Positions 15,014-22,099 of a stretch of 25,240 nt of DNA are shown in pieces. Source of the stretch: an uncultured Oscillospiraceae bacterium (GTDB lineage: Bacteria > Bacillota > Clostridia > Oscillospirales > Oscillospiraceae); the NCBI GenBank assembly GCA_900758315.1, contig CAAERF010000309.1, positions 1 through 25,240 on the forward strand, in the 5' to 3' direction. The notes under the pieces were generated by a model. It saw nothing but the letters and a program-made list of their open reading frames with translations, did no database searches and was not told the DNA's origin. Numbering within the stretch: position 1 is the stretch's first letter; each line of letters opens with the position of its first letter. The position numbers and the translations under genes are program-made.

Positions 15014-15721
15014 TCACCCGGACAACTGACCGTATCCCGCCGCCAGCACCCGGGCGCAGGCCAGCTGCACTGCCCCCGACACGCCGGGATGCTGCCACAG
15101 CAGTCCGGCCAGCGCCGCCAGATACCGTCCCAGCGCCGGACCGCCCTCCCGGCTTCTGGACGGGTACTCCGCCGCCTGTTGGAGCAGGGTCCGCTCTTCC
15201 CGGGACCAGTCCACCGGCAGCGCGGTTCCCTTCCGGTCCGCCACCACAGTCATGCGCCGGGCCATGTACCGGACCCGCCAGGCGGGATTGCCGTCGTCCT
15301 GACGGGCCGCCAGTGCGGGATCTGGCCTCTTCTTCCCGTCGCTCCGGCAGAGAAACCGCCAGTCTCCCGGGTCAATGGCTGCGGGAAATGCGGGAATAGG
15401 CGGCACGGGCGTGTCCACAGTGGGCCCGGGCACTACGATCGCCCTTGCCACGGCGGCGTACCATTCCGGTGACAGGCGCAGATTGATGTAGCCTTTTTCC
15501 GCCTCGGCCCGGTCAAACCAACTGCCGGTCAGGTCCACCTTCCGGGCCAGGGAAGCCGCCAGCTGCTCCGGGTTCATCTGCCGCCGGGCCGCCAGCGCAA
15601 AGGCCCCGGGACTCGCGCACCAGTCCTCCCGCATCCGGCAGCGCCGGGTGACCGGCTCACCTGCCGCCTGGGCGATCCGCTCCGCCGCCTGGGCCAGCGC
15701 CTGTTCCAGGTAATCCTCCAT
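15014..15721 (-). CDS. ArgRS-derived protein lacking the catalytic core (N-terminal domain plus DALR domain)
   Basis: 235 residues. Residues 1 to ~92 resemble the N-terminal additional domain of arginyl-tRNA synthetase (FALAARRQMNPEQLAASLARK and AEKGYINLRLSPEWY). Residues ~146-235 resemble the DALR anticodon-binding domain (NPAWRVRYMARRM, REERTLLQQAAEYP, LGRYLAALAGLLWQHPGV, ARVLAAGYGQLSG). Between them is only a ~50-residue Pro-rich linker where the synthetase has its Rossmann fold with HIGH and KMSK motifs, so it cannot charge tRNA by itself. The start is ATG 15721 behind GGAGGGAGG. It follows the DUF1934 gene; in Bacillus, DUF1934 ywiB is, from memory, next to argS. Function is unknown: a tRNA-Arg-binding regulator, a synthetase partner or a decayed argS are options. 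Confidence 0.75.
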   Translation of the reverse strand: MEDYLEQALAQAAERIAQAAGEPVTRRCRMREDWCASPGAFALAARRQMNPEQLAASLARKVDLTGSWFDRAEAEKGYINLRLSPEWYAAVARAIVVPGPTVDTPVPPIPAFPAAIDPGDWRFLCRSDGKKRPDPALAARQDDGNPAWRVRYMARRMTVVADRKGTALPVDWSREERTLLQQAAEYPSRSREGGPALGRYLAALAGLLWQHPGVSGAVQLACARVLAAGYGQLSG

Positions 15722-15743
15722 GCCGTCCTCCCTCCGCCGAAAC

Positions 15744-15795
15744 AAAAAGGACCGCAGTGGGTACGTCAGAACGCACTGCGCACCCTTCTGCGGTC
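15744..15795 (-). terminator. Terminator/attenuator between the DUF1934 gene and the ArgRS-like gene
   Basis: On the - strand GACCGCAG (15795-15788) pairs with CTGCGGTC (15757-15750). An inner GGGT/ACCC and a CGCA/TGCG hairpin add structure, and CTTTTTG follows. It ends only ~7 bases before the ribosome binding site of the ArgRS-like gene, so it could act as an attenuator for that gene. Confidence 0.7.
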
Positions 15796-15808
15796 TGTGG
15801 GGTCTGTC

Positions 15809-16270
15809 TTACTGGGGCATCGCACCGCTCTGGGCGGCGGCTGCACCGTTCACTTCCCGCACGTTGATGTGAAATTCATTGCTGCCCGCCATGGCGTGGT
15901 CGATCTCAATGTCATACTTGATGTCGATCTGGCCGCCGGACTCTCCCAGGGTATTGTGCATCTTCTCCGTGCGCACGCCCACCGACATATTCCCGTAGGG
16001 CGTCTCATAGATGGAGTAGTGCCGCCGGCCCAGTTCAAAGACCATCTGGAGGCAGACCGTCCCCACCCGCACCATGCTCACCTGCTCCGGAAATACCTGG
16101 AAGCTGGTGATGGTGCCCTGGAGCCCGGTGATCTCGGTCTCCTGATAGGACAGGTTATAGCCTCCTGCCACCGTGGACAACACGCCCGGCGTGACCAGCT
16201 CTACGCTGTCCTGGTCCACGCCATTCAATTTCTGCAACCCCTTGATGGAGATCATCACGTCTTTTTTCAT
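15809..16270 (-). CDS. DUF1934 (YwiB-like) beta-barrel protein
   Basis: 153 residues. Mostly beta-strand pattern typical of the DUF1934/YwiB family (calycin-like barrel): DVMISIKGLQ, ELVTPGVLSTVAGGYNLSYQETEITGL, GRRHYSIYETPYGNMSVGVRTEKMHNTL and GQIDIKYDIEIDHAMAGSNEFHINVRE. Molecular role is not established. The start is ATG 16270; a GTG two codons upstream is possible, as AAAGGATCAG sits before it. It follows murI by 56 bp and is followed by a terminator. The frame is open further upstream but overlaps murI. Confidence 0.88.
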   Translation of the reverse strand: MKKDVMISIKGLQKLNGVDQDSVELVTPGVLSTVAGGYNLSYQETEITGLQGTITSFQVFPEQVSMVRVGTVCLQMVFELGRRHYSIYETPYGNMSVGVRTEKMHNTLGESGGQIDIKYDIEIDHAMAGSNEFHINVREVNGAAAAQSGAMPQ

Positions 16271-16326
16271 TCCATTCACCTGATCCTTTCCCCTGAGGCG
16301 TTGATCTGGCCCTTGGTTTCCTTGCT

Positions 16327-17142
16327 TCAATCGTTTCCCACGCTGACCTGCTCCACCGGCTCGGTGACCGGCCGGCCCAGGAACAGAGAGGCCAGGCTGG
16401 CAAAACCCTCGGTGGAATCGCTGACGTACCAGCGGCAGCCGCCGGTCTGGGCCGGGTCCGCAGCTTGTCCCGACTCTCTCAGGTAGGCGCACACCCGCCG
16501 GGCCACTGCCGCGCCCGAGTCCACCAGGGTCACCTGGGATCCCATAAAGTTCCCGATGACCTCCCGCAGCAAGGGATAGTGTGTACAGCCCAGCACCAGG
16601 GTATCCACCCCGGCCTCCTTCAGCGGTGTCAGGTACTCCGCCGTCACCGTCTCGATGACCACGTCGCCGGGCCGGGTCCTGCCGTTCTCCACCAGCGGCA
16701 CGAACAGCGGACAGGCCAGCGGATATACGGTCGCCGCCGGGTCCAGCCGGGCGATGGCCCGCTCATAGGCGCCGGTGCGGATGGTGGCACGGGTGGCGAT
16801 GAGGCCGATTTTCTGGTTGCGCGTGCCCTCTGCCGCCTGGCGGGCGGTGGGCTCCACTACGCCGAACACGGGGATGTCCTGCTCCGCCTGGAGCTCCTCC
16901 AGCGCTGTGGAGGACACGGTCCCGCAGGCTACCACCACCGCTTTCAGATCGAAGGTGCGCAGGAAGGCAACGTCCTGCCGGGCGTAGCGTATAATGGTAT
17001 CGCGGGACCGGCCGCCGTAGGGTACCCGGCCGGTATCCCCGAAGTAGATCATGGTTTCGTTGGGCATCTGCGCCGCCAGCTCCCGCACTGCGGTCAAGCC
17101 GCCCAGGCCCGAGTCAAATACCCCGATGGGTCGATTGTCCAT
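16327..17142 (-). CDS. murI: Glutamate racemase
   Basis: 271 residues, normal length. It makes D-glutamate for peptidoglycan. Motifs: IGVFDSGLGGLTAVREL (D10, S11), IYFGDTGRVPYG, first catalytic Cys C73 in VVACGTVSS, and second catalytic Cys C186 in LGCTHYPLL with H188. The residue after the first Cys is Gly (C-G-T-V) where the classical motif is C-N-T-A; the Asn normally contacts the substrate. The DNA reads GGG at that codon with no sign of error. The start is ATG 17142; the open frame to 17238 lies in repeat sequence. A non-MurI amino-acid racemase is possible but less likely. Confidence 0.9.
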   Translation of the reverse strand: MDNRPIGVFDSGLGGLTAVRELAAQMPNETMIYFGDTGRVPYGGRSRDTIIRYARQDVAFLRTFDLKAVVVACGTVSSTALEELQAEQDIPVFGVVEPTARQAAEGTRNQKIGLIATRATIRTGAYERAIARLDPAATVYPLACPLFVPLVENGRTRPGDVVIETVTAEYLTPLKEAGVDTLVLGCTHYPLLREVIGNFMGSQVTLVDSGAAVARRVCAYLRESGQAADPAQTGGCRWYVSDSTEGFASLASLFLGRPVTEPVEQVSVGND

Positions 17143-17160
17143 TTTTGTCTCTGCCTTTCT

Positions 17161-17300
17161 CCAGGGGGTGTTACCCCCTGGACCTCTCCGGGGCTTTGCC
17201 CCGGACCCCAGCAAGGGCTCTGCCCTTGCATCCCGCAAGCCTTTTCAAAAAGGCTTGACCGAAAAGTTTCATCGCACTGTGCCGCCATGCGGCACAGTGC
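17161..17300 (+). repeat. Hairpin-mosaic intergenic repeat, copy 4
   Basis: The longest copy. Stems in order: CCAGGGGGT-gtt-ACCCCCTGG (17161-17181), CCGGGGC-ttt-GCCCCGG (17188-17204), GCAAGGGC-tct-GCCCTTGC (17211-17229), an AAGCCTTTT/AAAAAGGCTT hairpin (~17236-17257), then GCACTGTGCCGC-cat-GCGGCACAGTGC (17274-17300). The third stem equals the first stem of copy 2 in inverted orientation. It fills most of the 17143-17396 gap before the promoter of the next gene; no gene is seen there. Confidence 0.85.
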
Positions 17301-17396
17301 TGGAATACGGCGCTCACCGTAATACCGAGCAGTCCAATACCAGTTATCATATCCGATTCCGACCCGGAACACAAGGGCCTTTGCGCAATATTCCGT

Positions 17397-17424
17397 TTGA
17401 CATTACGGGAAAATCGATTATACT
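17397..17424 (+). promoter_or_regulatory. Promoter of the small acidic protein gene
   Basis: TTGACA (17397-17402), 16-bp spacer, TATACT (17419-17424), 83 bp before the start codon. Confidence 0.78.
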
Positions 17425-17507
17425 AAAATTTCAAGAGGGTTTCCGTTCCCCGCGGAGCACCCCTCACACGCACGCACTTCATGCCCTGATAAAGGAGGTT
17501 ATCCGTG

Positions 17508-17921
17508 ATGCAGTTTGAATTGACGGAAAAGCAGTACCGCCGTCTGCTGGACATGGTCTATATCGGAAACTGGATTCTCAACTCCGCCCGGGGTCAGGAT
17601 CGCTTCTCCGACTACGACGAGGTGGAATCCCTCCTGTTTGCCAAGTCCTTCTCCACCGATATGAAGGATCTGGCGGAGCTGTGGCACGGTCAGGCCGTAC
17701 CCAGCCGCGCCTTTGTCACCGGCGGCATCCACGAGGCCATTGCCGACTATGAGGACTCGGTGTTCTTCGATATCCTCGCCGAGGAGCTGGCCCGCCGGGA
17801 TATGGAGGATGTGCCCATCGATGAGCACAACTACCCGGAGCTGCTCCAACGGGTAGAGGAATATATGACCGAATTTGAGCTCCACGGCACGGACAACGTG
17901 CAGGTGGAGACCGACGTCTAA
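17508..17921 (+). CDS. Hypothetical acidic protein
   Basis: 137 residues, soluble, rich in Asp/Glu and aromatic residues, apparently all helical (QFELTEKQYRRLLDMVYIGNWILNSARG, YEDSVFFDILAEELARRDM, YPELLQRVEEYMTEFEL). No domain was recognised, and no signal peptide or membrane segment is seen. The start is ATG 17508 with a perfect AAAGGAGG nine bases upstream; GTG 17505 is an alternative. It has its own promoter and terminator, so it is a single-gene unit convergent with ribF. It is clearly a real gene by its signals; its role is unknown. Confidence 0.85.
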   Translation: MQFELTEKQYRRLLDMVYIGNWILNSARGQDRFSDYDEVESLLFAKSFSTDMKDLAELWHGQAVPSRAFVTGGIHEAIADYEDSVFFDILAEELARRDMEDVPIDEHNYPELLQRVEEYMTEFELHGTDNVQVETDV

Positions 17922-17927
17922 GCAGAC

Positions 17928-17965
17928 ACCGCCTGCCGGGAAGCTCCCTGACAGGCGGTATTTTT
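17928..17965 (+). terminator. Rho-independent terminator
   Basis: ACCGCCTG (17928-17935) pairs with CAGGCGGT (17952-17959) and ATTTTT follows. It ends the small acidic protein transcript and lies just beyond the end of ribF on the other strand. Confidence 0.85.
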
Positions 17966-17974
17966 CTGCGCTCT

Positions 17975-18904
17975 TTATGCCCGGTTGTCCCAGGGCCACC
18001 GGGTGTGCTCGGCAAAGTACTCCCGGGTCTGGTCGGCGTTGTGCATGACCTCCCGGGTCAGAGCCTCGAAGTCCGGGAATTTCCGCTCGGGCCGCAGGTA
18101 CTTGTAGAACTCCATACGGATCTCCTGGCCGTACAGATCTCCGTTGTAGTCCAGGATAAAGCCCTCCACGCTGATGTGGTTGTCGTCCTCCACCGTGGGC
18201 CGCATGCCGATGTTGGTGACGGCGATCTCCACCGTGTCCCCGATGTGGACCCGGGTGGCGTAGACGCCCAGTGCGGGCACGATCACGCCGGGCGCGAAGG
18301 CCAGATTCACCGTGGGGAAGCCCAGGGCACTGCCCAGCTTCTTTCCCTTCTCCACCCGGTGGGTGAGGATGTGGGGATGGCCCAGCAGCCGGTTGGCCTG
18401 CTCCATCTCGCCGGCCTTCAGCAGCTCCCGAATCCGGGTGGAGTGGATCTCCGCACCGTCCAGCTCCACCATGCCGATGATCTGACAGCCGATGCCCAGC
18501 TCTTCGCACTTCTGGCGCAGCCGCTCCGGATTGCCCTGGCCCTTGGCGCCAAAGTGGTTGTCACTGCCGGTGATCACGCAGACCGCACCCAGCTCGCCCA
18601 CCAGGTAGTCCTCCACGAACTCGTCCCAGGGCTGGTGCATCATCTTCTCGTTGAACTCCGCCAGGATCACTTCCTCAATGCCGTAGTAGTGCTTCATAAT
18701 CCACACCCGGTCCTGGTTGGAATTGATCAGCGGCATTGGCCGGCCGGTCACTGCCGCGCCGGGATGCCGGTCAAAGGACATGACACAGGGCACCGCGTCC
18801 AGCCGTTTGGCCTCCTGGACGGTGGCCTCCATCAGCGCACCATGGCCCAGGTGGACCCCGTCAAAAAAGCCTATGGCTATCACTCGTCTTTTTCCATCGC
18901 TCAC
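17975..18904 (-). CDS. ribF: Bifunctional riboflavin kinase / FAD synthetase
   Basis: 309 residues. The N-terminal FAD synthetase (nucleotidyltransferase) domain shows GFFDGVHLGH (residues 12-21), GSDNHFGAKGQG and HSTRIRELL. The C-terminal flavokinase domain shows GKKLGSALGFPTVNLAF and a beta-barrel to the end (YGQEIRMEFYKYLRPERKF). It converts riboflavin to FMN and FAD. The start is GTG 18904 with GAGGTGA upstream. It is the last gene of the infB-rbfA-nrnA-truB-ribF series, 52 bp after truB. No FMN riboswitch precedes it. Confidence 0.95.
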   Translation of the reverse strand: MSDGKRRVIAIGFFDGVHLGHGALMEATVQEAKRLDAVPCVMSFDRHPGAAVTGRPMPLINSNQDRVWIMKHYYGIEEVILAEFNEKMMHQPWDEFVEDYLVGELGAVCVITGSDNHFGAKGQGNPERLRQKCEELGIGCQIIGMVELDGAEIHSTRIRELLKAGEMEQANRLLGHPHILTHRVEKGKKLGSALGFPTVNLAFAPGVIVPALGVYATRVHIGDTVEIAVTNIGMRPTVEDDNHISVEGFILDYNGDLYGQEIRMEFYKYLRPERKFPDFEALTREVMHNADQTREYFAEHTRWPWDNRA

Positions 18905-18956
18905 GCTCGCTCACCTCGGGATGTTATTTCTTTATCGTTGCAAAAAAGTGCCGCAT

Positions 18957-19841
18957 TTACTCCTTTGGGACGTCAAAAAAGCTCTTTACAGTCTTTATCT
19001 GTCCCTGTTCCAGCCGGCCCAGCATCAGAAAGCTGCCGTCCGAGCCGTAGACCCGGTACAGGCCCTCCTCCGCCTCCCAGTGGAAGGGATTTCCGTTGCG
19101 GCACAACCGTTCCGCCCGTCCCCGGACGGTCAGGGCCGGATGGCCGGCGAAAAAACGGTCCACCGGCGTCAGCAGGGCCTCGGCCCGGCCCTCTTCCGCC
19201 GCCTGTATGACCTGCTCCATGGTCACCGCGTCCGCCAGGGTGAATCCGGCGGCCCGGGTCCGGCGCAGGGCGTCCATGACCCCGCCGCAGCCCAGGGTCT
19301 GTCCAATGTCGTGGCACAGAGTGCGGATGTAGGTGCCCTTGGAACAGCCGATCCGGAGGGTGTAGTGATCCGGCCCCTCCTGGCTGAGAATCTCCAGGGC
19401 GGAGATGGTCACGGGACGGGGTTTTCGCTCTACGGTCTTGCCCTTCCGGGCCAGCTCGTAGAGCTTTTTTCCATTCCGCTTCAGGGCCGAGTACATGGGC
19501 GGCACCTGGAGAATGTCCCCGCGGAACCGGGGCAGCACTTCCTCCAGCGCCTGCCGGTCACAGTCCACCTTATGTTCCGCCACCACCTGGCCGGTGCTGT
19601 CCTGGGTATCGGTCTCCACACCCAGCCGCAGACCGGCGATGTACTCCTTGTCGCCCGACTCGGCAAACTCCACAGCCCGGGTGGCCCGGCCCACAAAGAC
19701 GGGCAGGACCCCGGTGGCCATCGGGTCCAGGGTGCCGGCGTGGCCCACCCGCCGCTCGTCCAGCAGCCGGCGCAGCTTGCCGCACACGTCCATACTGGTC
19801 CAGCCCGCGGGCTTGTCCATCACAATGATTCCGTTGGCCAT
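18957..19841 (-). CDS. truB: tRNA pseudouridine(55) synthase
   Basis: 294 residues. Makes pseudouridine 55 in the T-loop of tRNAs. Seen: GIIVMDKPAGWTSMDV at the start, catalytic D39 in HAGTLDPMATGVL, the KEYIAGLRLGVETDTQDSTG segment, PMYSALKRNGKKLYELARKG, and RIGCSKGTYIRTLCHDIG. The C-terminal part has a PUA-like tail. The ATG at 19841 follows GGGGGAG. It lies 33 bp downstream of the DUF4375 gene and upstream of ribF, the usual neighbour. Confidence 0.96.
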   Translation of the reverse strand: MANGIIVMDKPAGWTSMDVCGKLRRLLDERRVGHAGTLDPMATGVLPVFVGRATRAVEFAESGDKEYIAGLRLGVETDTQDSTGQVVAEHKVDCDRQALEEVLPRFRGDILQVPPMYSALKRNGKKLYELARKGKTVERKPRPVTISALEILSQEGPDHYTLRIGCSKGTYIRTLCHDIGQTLGCGGVMDALRRTRAAGFTLADAVTMEQVIQAAEEGRAEALLTPVDRFFAGHPALTVRGRAERLCRNGNPFHWEAEEGLYRVYGSDGSFLMLGRLEQGQIKTVKSFFDVPKE

Positions 19842-19874
19842 GACAACTCCCCCTGTTCTGTGCGTTGTCCGCCT

Positions 19875-20441
19875 TCAGCGGTCGAAAAAGTCTCCCAGAT
19901 GCCGGCGGATGTAGGCGGTACAATGGGCGTCCAGCGGCTCCCGCTGGTACAGGTCGTAATAGGCCTCGTCGAATGCGTCAAAGGGATAGCGCTCGTTCTG
20001 GGCCTCAAAGTCCTCCGTGCTGTGGATGATAAAGCTGTCCAGCTGGGTCACGTCGATGTCGTTTTCGGTCACAAAGTCGTGGAACAGCTTCCGGTAGGAC
20101 TCCGCGCCCACCTGGGTCAGCGCTTCCTCCAGCTCCGGCGCCGTCTCCCGGCTGGAATTGACAAAGTACTGACACAGGCCGCCATTCTGGACCTCCCGGT
20201 CAAAGGTATCCACCGTGTAGACCGCCCGCCGGGCCAGCGACTCCTCCGCCAGCGCCTTTCCGTCCTCCAGACGGCACAGCCGGAAGGATACGCAGTTCCA
20301 CAGCTCCTCGTCGGACAGCTGTTCCGCCTCCGCTCTGGTCATGGCACGGTAGCGGGCGGCCTCTTCCAGCTCCGCCTTGGCCTGCATGCCCACCGCCTTG
20401 GCCCGGGCAAAGGACTCCTTGATTGTCTTGATCAGTCCCAT
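19875..20441 (-). CDS. DUF4375 (DMP19-like) domain protein
   Basis: 188 residues. The family signature NGGLCQYFVNSSRETAPELEEAL lies near 105-130, with RRAVYTVDTFDREV before it and DSFIIHSTEDFEAQNERYPFDAFDEAYYDLY after. The N-terminal ~40 residues are a charged helix. The biochemical role of DUF4375 is not established. It starts at ATG 20441, 3 bp after the stop of the DHH phosphoesterase gene and with its ribosome binding site (GAGAGGATAA) inside that gene, so it is co-translated. It is an extra gene inside the otherwise conserved nrnA-truB order. Confidence 0.85.
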   Translation of the reverse strand: MGLIKTIKESFARAKAVGMQAKAELEEAARYRAMTRAEAEQLSDEELWNCVSFRLCRLEDGKALAEESLARRAVYTVDTFDREVQNGGLCQYFVNSSRETAPELEEALTQVGAESYRKLFHDFVTENDIDVTQLDSFIIHSTEDFEAQNERYPFDAFDEAYYDLYQREPLDAHCTAYIRRHLGDFFDR

Positions 20442-20444
20442 AGC

Positions 20445-21392
20445 TTATCCTCTCAGCTCCTGAAAAATGGCGTTGTAAACCAGCTCACGCACGTGCTCCT
20501 CGCCGCCAAATACGGTGGCGCCCGCCGCCGCCGGATGGCCGCCGCCGCCCAGCTGATTGCAGATGCGGTTGGAGTCGGCATAGCTCTCCACGCTGCGCAG
20601 AGAGACCTTCCACTCGCCGGGGGTCAGCTCCCGCAGCGTCGCGGCGCACTCCACCCCCTCGATGGAGGCGGCGAAGGAGGCCAATTCCTCGCAGTCGCCC
20701 TCGTCGGCGTCCACGCTGGCCTTGTCCGACAGGGAGACCTTGCCGATGCACACCTTGCCGCCGGCGTAAAAACGCTCGCTGGCCAGCACCATGGCCTCCA
20801 GACGCAGCCGCTTGAAGCTCCGGGTCTGGAAGAAGTGCTTGTTGATCCGGCGGAAATCGCCGTACTCCATCAGCGCCGCCCCAATCCGATGGGTCTCCGG
20901 CGTGGTGTTGGAGTAGATGAAGCCGCCGCAGTCGGTGGCAATGGCGATATACAGGGCCTTGGCGATCTGCTCGTCCAGCACGCCCAGCTGCCGACAGACC
21001 CGGAAGAGGATCTCGCCGCAGGCCGCGGCGTTGGGATCCAGGCAGAGCTCCCGGGCATAGCCGTCATTGGAGACGTGGTGGTCCACGCACACCTCCACCC
21101 GGCCCCGGTAGGCCTGGTGGCCGCCCTGGGGCAGCAGGTGTTCCGTGGCGATGTCCACCGCGATCACGTGGTCGGGCATATAGTCGTCCGGCGCCCAGCG
21201 GAAGGTCAGGTATCCCTCAAAGTTCTGAAGGTCCCCCGGGTTGCGGAGGAGGTAGGCGGTCTTGCCCAGCTTGTTCAGGGCCAGGCACAGGGCCGAGGCA
21301 CAGCCTAAGGTGTCCCCGTCCGGCCGCACGTGGGTGAGAATCAGAAAGTTGTCGTTCTGACGCAGCCACTGGACCAGTGCCCGTTCCGTCAT
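20445..21392 (-). CDS. nrnA: DHH-family phosphoesterase (NrnA-like nanoRNase / pAp phosphatase)
   Basis: 315 residues. DHH domain with HVRPDGDTLGCASAL, VDIATEHLLP, VCVDHHVSNDG and ATDCGGFIYSNT (metal-binding Asp/His). A C-terminal DHHA1 domain ends with GGGHPAAAGATVFGG. NrnA homologues degrade 2-5-nt RNAs and dephosphorylate 3',5'-pAp. Its place between rbfA and truB is the common Firmicutes arrangement. The ATG overlaps the rbfA stop (ATGA). Confidence 0.92.
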   Translation of the reverse strand: MTERALVQWLRQNDNFLILTHVRPDGDTLGCASALCLALNKLGKTAYLLRNPGDLQNFEGYLTFRWAPDDYMPDHVIAVDIATEHLLPQGGHQAYRGRVEVCVDHHVSNDGYARELCLDPNAAACGEILFRVCRQLGVLDEQIAKALYIAIATDCGGFIYSNTTPETHRIGAALMEYGDFRRINKHFFQTRSFKRLRLEAMVLASERFYAGGKVCIGKVSLSDKASVDADEGDCEELASFAASIEGVECAATLRELTPGEWKVSLRSVESYADSNRICNQLGGGGHPAAAGATVFGGEEHVRELVYNAIFQELRG

Positions 21393-21793
21393 GCGTCCTC
21401 GCCCCCTTCCTCTTCCACCTTCGCCATGGGATCCGAGCTGGGCCCCACCGGTTCCGCGTCCTTGAGCTTCCCCAGCATGCCGAGAACCCGGTTGCCCTGG
21501 TCAATGGAGTCGTCCGGCGTGAAGATCAGCTCCGGCGTATAGCGCAGGGTCATTCGCTTGGCCAGCTCCCGGCGCAGGTAGCCCGACGCCGATTTCAGAC
21601 CACGGATCATGTCCTTCACGTCGCTCTTATCCAGGGCGCTGACGTATACTTTACAATAACGCAGGTCGGCCGTCGTGTCCACACGGGTGATGGAGATCAG
21701 TCCCCGGACCCGCGGGTCCTTCAGCGTGGGAATCAGCTCGGACAGCTCCCGCTTAATATCATCGTTGATGCGTACAATTCGATAACCTGCCAT
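21389..21793 (-). CDS. rbfA: 30S ribosome-binding factor A
   Basis: 134 residues. KH-type ribosome maturation factor for 16S rRNA 5'-end processing and cold adaptation. Typical: RIVRINDDIKRELSELI, LKDPRVRGLISITRVDTTADLRYCKVYVS, RGLKSASGYLRRELAKRMTLRYTPEL and FTPDDSIDQGNRV. The C-terminal tail is acidic. The start is ATG 21793 with AAAGGAG six bases upstream; the open frame to 21880 crosses a repeat and is rejected. Confidence 0.96.
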   Translation of the reverse strand: MAGYRIVRINDDIKRELSELIPTLKDPRVRGLISITRVDTTADLRYCKVYVSALDKSDVKDMIRGLKSASGYLRRELAKRMTLRYTPELIFTPDDSIDQGNRVLGMLGKLKDAEPVGPSSDPMAKVEEEGGEDA

Positions 21794-21808
21794 AGGCTTC
21801 TCCTTTTC

Positions 21809-21870
21809 GCAGGGGCGCTGCCCCTGCACCCCGCCATCCTTTTTGTAAAAAGGATGGATCGAAAAACTTT
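21809..21870 (+). repeat. Hairpin-mosaic intergenic repeat, copy 5
   Basis: GCAGGGGC-gct-GCCCCTGC (21809-21827), then CACCCCG, then CCATCCTTTTT-gt-AAAAAGGATGG (21834-21857), then GATCGAAAAACTTTTTTCGC. Layout and linkers match the other copies while both stems have different arms. It lies in the infB-rbfA gap. The rest of that gap (21871-22104) holds only hairpins. Confidence 0.82.
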
Positions 21871-21985
21871 TTTCGCTCACGCCCTTTCATCAGACGCGAT
21901 ACGGAGTCTTATTTTTTCTCACGTTGCGTACCGTGACGCCTCGCAGAGTTCCGTCCGCCTGCGGCGGCGGAAAAAAATCAAATTT

Positions 21986-22018
21986 CTTTTTTCTGACGAC
22001 ATGCGCGTCAGAAAAAAG
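21986..22018. terminator. Strong hairpin downstream of infB (terminator-like)
   Basis: CTTTTTTCTGACG (21986-21998), 7-nt loop, CGTCAGAAAAAAG (22006-22018): 13 bp, perfect. On the - strand AAATTTGATTTTTTT follows. If it works, much infB mRNA ends here before rbfA. Confidence 0.65.
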
Positions 22019-22035
22019 ACTTCTCAGGGCACCAG

Positions 22036-22099
22036 TGCCGCCCCCACAGGGGGAGGCACGCAGTGCACTGCAAACTCGTGGAAGGCCTGCCTTTCACGA
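22036..22099 (-). other. Two hairpins directly after the infB stop
   Basis: TCGTGGAAGGC/GCCTTTCACGA (22076-22099, 11 bp with one G-T pair, 2-nt loop) begins 6 bases after the infB stop. TGCCGCCCCC/GGGGGAGGCA (22036-22058, one mismatch) follows. The palindrome GCAGTGCACTGC lies between them. There are no long T runs, so mRNA 3'-end protection or processing is as likely as termination. Confidence 0.5.

Noticed and set aside
15744..15795. T-box riboswitch before the ArgRS-like gene
   Set aside because: Only a terminator hairpin is present; there is no T-box sequence (TGGNACCGCG-like), no specifier stem and too little space after the DUF1934 stop.
16271..16492. Longer DUF1934 form starting at 16492
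   Set aside because: Overlaps the 3' end of murI in another frame; the extension has no family similarity.
18905..18956. FMN riboswitch before ribF
   Set aside because: Only 52 bases separate truB and ribF and no FMN-aptamer elements are seen.
1..21870. CRISPR array
   Set aside because: The repeats are dispersed over 21 kb, differ in sequence and are not regularly spaced; no cas gene is present.
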